From positions 1 to 27,373 of the forward strand of contig JBBPZZ010000149.1 in the NCBI GenBank assembly GCA_038198445.1: 27,373 nt of DNA, in the 5' to 3' direction. Source of the stretch: JACDDK01 sp038198445 (lineage in GTDB: Bacteria > Actinomycetota > Rubrobacteria > Rubrobacterales > Rubrobacteraceae). Below the pieces are notes generated by a model. That model was not told the DNA's origin, ran no database searches, and saw only the letters and a list, made by a program, of their open reading frames with translations. Position numbers and translations under genes: made by a program. Every line of letters starts with the position of its first letter. Position 1 is the stretch's first letter. Shown in pieces: positions 22,392 to 27,373 of this stretch.

Positions 22392-24095
22392 CTAGCGATC
22401 CGACAGGTGAGAGGGTTGTTCGGGGACTCGCCCGAGTAGTTGCATGGCTTTGATGCCGAGGGTCAGGCGCTCGCGGTCTTCGCTTCGGTCCACGTCCAGT
22501 CCGGTTAGCTCGCTCACGCGGTCCAGCCGGTAGCGGATGGTGTGCCGGTGGGCGAAGAGGTCGGAAGCGGTCTTGACGGTCGAGGCGTCATTGTTTAGGT
22601 AGGTAAGGATGGTGTGTACCAGCTCCGTTCCGTAGCGAGAGTCGTAGGCGACTACCGGCTCCAGGGTCTCGCCGTAGAACGACTCCAGTTCGGACGGGTC
22701 CTCTTGCAGCACGCGGAAGAGCAGCTTGTAGGTACCGGCTCCCTCGAAAGTCGAGATGGAGGAGGGACCGTGTATACGATGACCTATATCCAGGGCGACA
22801 TCAGCCTCGGAGTAGGCGTCTGGCAGCGCGGATGGGTTGTTCTTGTAGCGGCCGATGCCAATGGAGATAGTCAGGTCCGGCAGAAGCCCCTTTACGTAAC
22901 GTTGTATCTGGCCCGCGAGCCGGTGCGCGGCCTCGGGAAGCTCCTTGGTTTCGCTGCTTTCCTGGCGGCCGATGAACAATATAACGTTGTCCGAGCGGGG
23001 ACCCAGCAGGAAGTTGGAGAAGACCTGGCGGGTCTGCAGCCGGACCGCGTCGGCGAGGCGTTTCTTTAGCTCCTGGATGGCCGGCTCCTTCATCCGGCGG
23101 CGCTCCAGGTAACGGGCGAAGTCGTCTATGTCCACCACCACGACTAGCGCCCCGTCCGCCAAATTAGCGCCGAGGTACTGGGCTCTCTGGAGGAGCAAGT
23201 CCACGGACCCGTAATGACCGTTCACCAGATCGTCCACGAAGTCGCCCCTGATGCCAAGCTCCGTTTCGAGCCGGATGCGCTCTTTGCCAAGCTCCGTCTC
23301 CAGGATGCGGCGCGCCCAGTACAGAAGCACCACGTCCTGGGGCGTCAGTGGTTTGTCCTTCAAGTCCATCCACAGGTAACCGGCCGGCGCGCCGGCTCCT
23401 ATCGGGGTCCAGAACAGCTCCTCGTTCGCGACGCGCCAGCGCTCCACCGGTACGGAGAGGTAACCGTCCGGGAGGCGGGCGTAGCGGTCCCGGCGCTCGC
23501 GCCGCGTCTCATCCACTCCGGAGGAGCGAGAAGCCCGCAAGCTGTGGTCTTCGATCAACTGGAAGAGGCTGCCTGTCTCGGCTGTCCCATCTCCTGGCGC
23601 GGAGGCGCTGGTGAGGAGGCGACCGACCGGGTCCTCGACGACTATCTCCCTGGAGAGCAACTCCGAGATGCGGGCCGTCAGGCCTTCGATGGAAGACTCG
23701 CCCGCCGCGCTCTCCAGGAGCGCTCGTCCAGCCCCGTGGGAGTGTAGAAGTAGGTCATCTCTCTCGGAGAAGATGGACAAAAACTTCCGGAGCGGAATAT
23801 TAGGAGATATGACGAACAGGCCCAGGTGGAACTCCGCCGTCCGCTGTGTCACCTTCGCTTCCGGCACCTTGTCGGAGCGCCAGATGACCGCCGGTGCGCC
23901 AGCCTCCTTGACGGCCAGGAGGAACTCTTCGTCCAGGGAATCGCGCGCTGTCACGGCGACTTCGTCGGCCTCGATCCAACCCTTCACGGCCTCGTCCAGC
24001 GCGACGCCCCGGACGTATCGTTCGGTGTCGCCCGGCTCCGGGCAGGCGGCCCCAAACTCTTCCATGAGAATCCGGCTGAAGTCCTTCAGGATCAC
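22392..24095 (-). CDS. PucR/CdaR-type transcriptional regulator
   Basis: 567 residues. An N-terminal sensory region (about 1-270) is of uncertain fold. A GGDEF-like, catalytically inactive central domain (about 285-420: ADGALVVVVDIDDFARYL ... LTISIGIGRY) follows. A C-terminal PucR helix-turn-helix (about 505-557) contains NNDASTVKTASDLFAHRHTIRYRLDRVSELTGLD. Family members control purine catabolism, sugar acid or amino acid genes. Position just upstream of amtB suggests nitrogen-related control, but this is inference. GTG start with GGAG 5 nt before it. Divergent from uvrA. Confidence 0.88.
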   Translation of the reverse strand: MILKDFSRILMEEFGAACPEPGDTERYVRGVALDEAVKGWIEADEVAVTARDSLDEEFLLAVKEAGAPAVIWRSDKVPEAKVTQRTAEFHLGLFVISPNIPLRKFLSIFSERDDLLLHSHGAGRALLESAAGESSIEGLTARISELLSREIVVEDPVGRLLTSASAPGDGTAETGSLFQLIEDHSLRASRSSGVDETRRERRDRYARLPDGYLSVPVERWRVANEELFWTPIGAGAPAGYLWMDLKDKPLTPQDVVLLYWARRILETELGKERIRLETELGIRGDFVDDLVNGHYGSVDLLLQRAQYLGANLADGALVVVVDIDDFARYLERRRMKEPAIQELKKRLADAVRLQTRQVFSNFLLGPRSDNVILFIGRQESSETKELPEAAHRLAGQIQRYVKGLLPDLTISIGIGRYKNNPSALPDAYSEADVALDIGHRIHGPSSISTFEGAGTYKLLFRVLQEDPSELESFYGETLEPVVAYDSRYGTELVHTILTYLNNDASTVKTASDLFAHRHTIRYRLDRVSELTGLDVDRSEDRERLTLGIKAMQLLGRVPEQPSHLSDR

Positions 24096-24115
24096 ACGCG
24101 CTCCATTCGAGAAGT

Positions 24116-24121
24116 ATTGTA
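24116..24121 (-). promoter_or_regulatory. Possible -10 element for PucR-family gene
   Basis: TACAAT on the minus strand, 20 nt before the GTG start. No good -35 is seen. Confidence 0.3.
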
Positions 24122-24201
24122 ATCTCCGGATACATTGTGGTCTTCCCCGGCTAAAAGCGCAAACCGGATGCTAAAATAGCGGCCTGTGAATTAGACTCTT
24201 T

Positions 24202-24227
24202 GGCCTCCCGCGTGGAGGCCGTATACT
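24202..24227 (+). promoter_or_regulatory. Likely uvrA promoter with inverted repeat in the spacer
   Basis: TATACT (24222-24227) lies 35 nt before the uvrA start. Directly upstream is the perfect inverted repeat GGCCTCC-CGCGT-GGAGGCC (24202-24220), filling the -35/-10 spacer, which is a usual place for a repressor operator. The -35 (TTTGGC) is weak. No actinobacterial LexA box (CGAAC-N4-GTTCG) is visible. Confidence 0.5.
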
Positions 24228-24262
24228 TGCTCGAAAGTCCCGAAGAGAAGAGGTGAGGCGAG

Positions 24263-27109
24263 ATCTCCGAAAACCAGATCGTCGTGCGGGGGGCGCGCGA
24301 ACACAACCTGAAAGACGTTACCGTCTCATTACCGCGCGACGTGATGGTCGTAGTGACCGGACTCTCCGGCAGCGGCAAGTCGTCCCTGGCCTTCGACACG
24401 ATCTACGCCGAGGGCCAGCGCCGCTACGTCGAGAGTCTCTCCGCTTACGCTCGACAGTTCCTCGGGCAGATGGATAAGCCCGACGTGGATCACATAGATG
24501 GCCTCTCGCCAGCGGTCTCGATAGACCAGAAGACAACGAGCAACAACCCCCGCTCCACAGTCGCCACCGTCACGGAGATCTATGACTACCTCCGTCTCCT
24601 CTACGCCCGCGCCGGACGTCCGCACTGCCACGTCTGCGGATTTCCGGTCGCCTCCTCGACCCCTCAGCAGATGGTCGAGAAGGTGCTGGCGCTGCCGGAG
24701 AAGACGCGCTTCATGGTGCTGGCGCCGGTCGTGCGGGGACGCAAGGGCGAGTACGGCAAGCTGTTCAAGGACCTGGCGGAGGACGGGTATGCTCGCGTCC
24801 GGGTCGACGGCGAGTTGCACGAGCTTCCGGTAGACCTCGGGCTGGACAAGAATTACAAGCACGACGTCGACGTCGTGGTGGACCGGTTGGTGATCCGGGA
24901 GGGCATGGAGCGCCGCCTCACCGATTCCATCGAGACCGCGCTGAAGCTGGCCGAGGGTCTGGTCCAGATCGAAACCGTCGAGAAGGACGGACCCGGTGAG
25001 TCGATGCTCTTCTCGGAGAGCTTTACCTGTACCAACTGCGGGGCGTCCATCGCGGAGATACAGCCGAGGACATTCTCGTTCAACAGCCCGCACGGCGCCT
25101 GTGACCGGTGCGACGGCTTGGGAAGTCGGCTTGAGATAGACCCGGAGCTTGCCGTTCCGAACGAAGACTTGAGCGTCAACGAGGGGGCTGTGGTTCCGTG
25201 GGCCAACTCTCAGACCGAGTATCATCGCAGCGTGCTCGGCGCGCTCTCCGAGAAGTACGGCATAGACCTGGACGTGCCGTGGCGCGACCTTCCCGAGGAG
25301 CACAGGAAGCTCATCCTCTTCGGCACCAACGGAGAGCGGATCTACGTCTCGTACCGCAACCGCTACAACCGTCGCCGCCAGTACATGACCCAGTTTGACG
25401 GCGTGGTCAGCAACCTGGAGCGCCGGTATTCCGAGACGGACTCCGAGTACCGGCGGGAGAAGATCGAGGAGTTCATGAGCCACGTTCCATGCCCGAAGTG
25501 CAAGGGCGCCCGGCTTAGGCCCGAGGCGCTGGCCGTAACGGTGGGAGAGAAGAACATCGCGGAGTTCGCCCGACTCTCCGTCACGGACGCGCAGGACTTC
25601 TTCCAGGGCGTCGAGTTCACGCCGCGAGAGTGGATCATCGCCGAGCGGGTCGTCAAGGAGATCCGGGAGAGGCTCGGGTTCCTCGTGGACGTTGGCCTGG
25701 GCTATCTCACTCTCAGCCGCTCGGCGGGGACGCTCTCCGGTGGCGAGGCGCAGCGCATCCGGCTTGCTTCGCAGGTCGGGAGTGGGCTAGTGGGCGTGTT
25801 GTACGTGCTGGATGAGCCGTCCATCGGGCTGCATCAGCGGGACAACCGGCGGCTCTTGACGACGCTTGAGAAGCTGCGGGACCTCGGGAACACTTTGATC
25901 GTTGTCGAGCACGACGAGGAGACGATCCGGGCTGCGGATTACCTGGTGGACGTGGGACCGGGGGCCGGTATACACGGCGGTGAGATCATTGCCGCCGGGA
26001 GTGTGGGCGACATCGAGGCCGAGAAACGGTCGGTTACGGGCGACTTCCTGTCCGGGCGGCGGAGGATCGAACCGCCCGAGGAGCGGCGGGAGCCGAGCGG
26101 AGGGATCCAACTGCTCGGCGCGATGGAGCATAACCTGAAGGACGTGGACGTCGAGTTCCCGCTCGGGGTATTTACGTGCGTCACAGGAGTCTCGGGCTCG
26201 GGGAAGAGCACGCTGGTCAACGAGATCCTGTACAAAGCCCTCGCAAACGCCGTCGGCCGCGGTAAACACCGTCCTGGACGCCATGCGGGTCTGCACGGCG
26301 TGGAGGACGTGGATAAGGTCATAGACATCGACCAGAGTCCCATCGGGCGCACGCCGCGCTCGAACCCGGCGACCTATACGAAGGTCTTCGACCACATCCG
26401 GCAGCTCTTCGCGGCGACGCCGGAGGCGAAGATACGAGGCTACAAGCCCGGACGCTTCAGCTTCAACGTCAAGGGCGGACGTTGCGAGGCGTGCCGGGGA
26501 GATGGACAGATCCGGATAGAGATGCACTTCCTGCCGGACGTCTACGTCCCCTGCGAGGTCTGCAAGGGCCGCCGCTACAACACCGAGACCCTGCGCGTCA
26601 CCTACAAGGGTAAGTCCATCTCCGACGTGCTAGACATGACCATCGAGGAGGCGTGCGAGTTCTTCGCGCCGGTACCGGCGATCTCACGCCGCATGGAGAC
26701 TCTGCGCGACGTGGGGCTCGGCTACGTCCGGCTCGGCCAGCCCGCCACCACGCTCTCCGGCGGCGAGGCCCAGCGTGTCAAGCTCGCCAGTGAGTTAGGG
26801 AAGCGGGCGACCGGCAAGACCGTATACATCCTGGACGAGCCGACGACGGGGTTGCACTTCGCCGACGTGGAGAAGCTCTTGCACATCCTGCACCGGCTGG
26901 TGGATGCGGGGAACACGGTAATCGTCATCGAGCACAACCTGGACGTGATCCGGTCCTCCGACCACGTTATAGACCTCGGTCCCGAAGGCGGGGATGGGGG
27001 AGGCGAGATCGTCGCCACCGGCGCTCCAGAAGAGGTCGCCCGCGTCGAGGCGTCGCACACGGGCCGCTTCCTGCGCGGCCTCATGCCGGAGGTCATGGCG
27101 GCGAGCTAG
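24263..27109 (+). CDS. uvrA: Excinuclease ABC subunit A (apparent ATC start)
   Basis: DNA-damage sensor ATPase of nucleotide excision repair. From ATC 24263 it has 948 residues. Walker A GLSGSGKSS (33-41) and GVSGSGKST (642-650), signatures LSGGEAQRIRLAS and LSGGEAQRVKLAS, and zinc fingers C256/C259/C280/C283 and C741/C744/C764/C767 are present. Between the in-frame TGA (24254) and GTG 24284 there is no canonical start, yet the reading SENQIVVRGAREHNLK matches the family N-terminus. ATC lies 6 nt after AGAGGTGA. GTG 24284 has no ribosome-binding site and would remove the first beta-strand (QIVV). Confidence 0.9.
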   Translation: MSENQIVVRGAREHNLKDVTVSLPRDVMVVVTGLSGSGKSSLAFDTIYAEGQRRYVESLSAYARQFLGQMDKPDVDHIDGLSPAVSIDQKTTSNNPRSTVATVTEIYDYLRLLYARAGRPHCHVCGFPVASSTPQQMVEKVLALPEKTRFMVLAPVVRGRKGEYGKLFKDLAEDGYARVRVDGELHELPVDLGLDKNYKHDVDVVVDRLVIREGMERRLTDSIETALKLAEGLVQIETVEKDGPGESMLFSESFTCTNCGASIAEIQPRTFSFNSPHGACDRCDGLGSRLEIDPELAVPNEDLSVNEGAVVPWANSQTEYHRSVLGALSEKYGIDLDVPWRDLPEEHRKLILFGTNGERIYVSYRNRYNRRRQYMTQFDGVVSNLERRYSETDSEYRREKIEEFMSHVPCPKCKGARLRPEALAVTVGEKNIAEFARLSVTDAQDFFQGVEFTPREWIIAERVVKEIRERLGFLVDVGLGYLTLSRSAGTLSGGEAQRIRLASQVGSGLVGVLYVLDEPSIGLHQRDNRRLLTTLEKLRDLGNTLIVVEHDEETIRAADYLVDVGPGAGIHGGEIIAAGSVGDIEAEKRSVTGDFLSGRRRIEPPEERREPSGGIQLLGAMEHNLKDVDVEFPLGVFTCVTGVSGSGKSTLVNEILYKALANAVGRGKHRPGRHAGLHGVEDVDKVIDIDQSPIGRTPRSNPATYTKVFDHIRQLFAATPEAKIRGYKPGRFSFNVKGGRCEACRGDGQIRIEMHFLPDVYVPCEVCKGRRYNTETLRVTYKGKSISDVLDMTIEEACEFFAPVPAISRRMETLRDVGLGYVRLGQPATTLSGGEAQRVKLASELGKRATGKTVYILDEPTTGLHFADVEKLLHILHRLVDAGNTVIVIEHNLDVIRSSDHVIDLGPEGGDGGGEIVATGAPEEVARVEASHTGRFLRGLMPEVMAAS

Positions 27110-27115
27110 AGATTC

Positions 27116-27373
27116 TCAGGCGCCGTTGCCCTCGACGAGATCCTCCAGGACGGAACCCGCGACTATCGTTTCGAGGCCCCGGATGACTCCCTGGGCATCC
27201 TCTATGTAGTCCGAGTATGTTTCGTCGGCGCGTGAGCGGCGGAAGAGACCTTCGAGGACCTTGCCGAGGCATTTGATGCCCCACTCCATGTATTCCTCTT
27301 TGTACAGGGCTACGCGCACCACGGCGTCGACGCTCAGGGGGTCGAGGTTGCCGCGTTCGATGGTGGTGAAGAC
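27116..27373 (-). CDS. Conserved hypothetical protein, 5' end outside window
   Basis: The frame is open to the right edge, so only the C-terminal 85 residues are seen. Helix-rich: a segment around VRVALYKEEYMEWGIKCLGK, then a polar stretch and GLETIVAGSVLEDL. No family recognised. A start at 27322 is possible but the upstream codons (TIERGNLDPLSVDAV) read as coding. Convergent with uvrA, with only 6 nt between the two stop codons and no visible terminator. Confidence 0.55.
   Translation of the reverse strand, partial: VFTTIERGNLDPLSVDAVVRVALYKEEYMEWGIKCLGKVLEGLFRRSRADETYSDYIEDAQGVIRGLETIVAGSVLEDLVEGNGA

Noticed and set aside
24096..24262. LexA/SOS box in the uvrA promoter
   Set aside because: No CGAAC-N4-GTTCG or close variant; TCGAAAGTCCCGAA is not an inverted repeat.
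1..27373. CRISPR array, insertion sequence or prophage
   Set aside because: No regularly spaced repeats, transposase, integrase or phage structural genes were seen on either strand.

Overview
The window is high-GC DNA from an actinobacterium, most likely a Rubrobacter-like, deep-branching lineage. The gene order polA - rpsA - coaE - (lytic transglycosylase) - uvrB is the usual actinobacterial arrangement. The rhodopsin-type retinal synthase (Brp/Blh), the frequent GTG/TTG starts and the ATGA-type overlaps also fit. The genus is an inference from gene content, not a proven assignment.

Layout. 1-1.6 kb: a Blh-type beta-carotene cleavage gene overlapping a lipoprotein thermonuclease. 1.6-2.4 kb: a membrane-anchored SRPBCC protein behind a textbook general-stress (SigB-type) promoter, closed by a bidirectional terminator. 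2.4-4.4 kb, minus strand: inorganic pyrophosphatase and pterin carbinolamine dehydratase (overlapping), two tandem paralogous small proteins (stop/start overlap), and tRNA-Leu(CAA). 4.4-9.7 kb, plus strand: a complete branched-chain amino acid ABC importer, livKHMGF. 10.0-17.7 kb, plus strand: a conserved hypothetical, then the housekeeping block polA, rpsA, coaE, an SLT-family lytic transglycosylase and uvrB. 17.7-18.7 kb: a low-GC two-gene insert of unknown function. 18.8-24.1 kb, minus strand: a CPBP membrane protein with its TetR-family neighbour, a small PH-like protein, ammonium transporter amtB and a PucR-family regulator. 24.2-27.1 kb, plus strand: uvrA. A convergent partial hypothetical gene runs off the right edge.

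The most striking observation concerns the two nucleotide-excision-repair genes. Neither uvrB nor uvrA has an ATG, GTG or TTG codon where the family's N-terminus demands one. In both, an in-frame ATC sits 6-7 nt behind a strong Shine-Dalgarno sequence and gives exactly the expected N-terminus. Canonical-start gene calls would remove the Walker A motif from UvrB and the first beta-strand from UvrA. Two independent genes of one pathway sharing a rare AUC start suggests deliberate weak, initiation-factor-sensitive translation. Other points worth a look are an apparently leaderless polA, nested hairpins over the coaE start, a CPBP protein lacking its second-motif histidine, a TetR operator candidate, and an unexplained leader with an orphan perfect ribosome-binding site at 9.78-10.0 kb.
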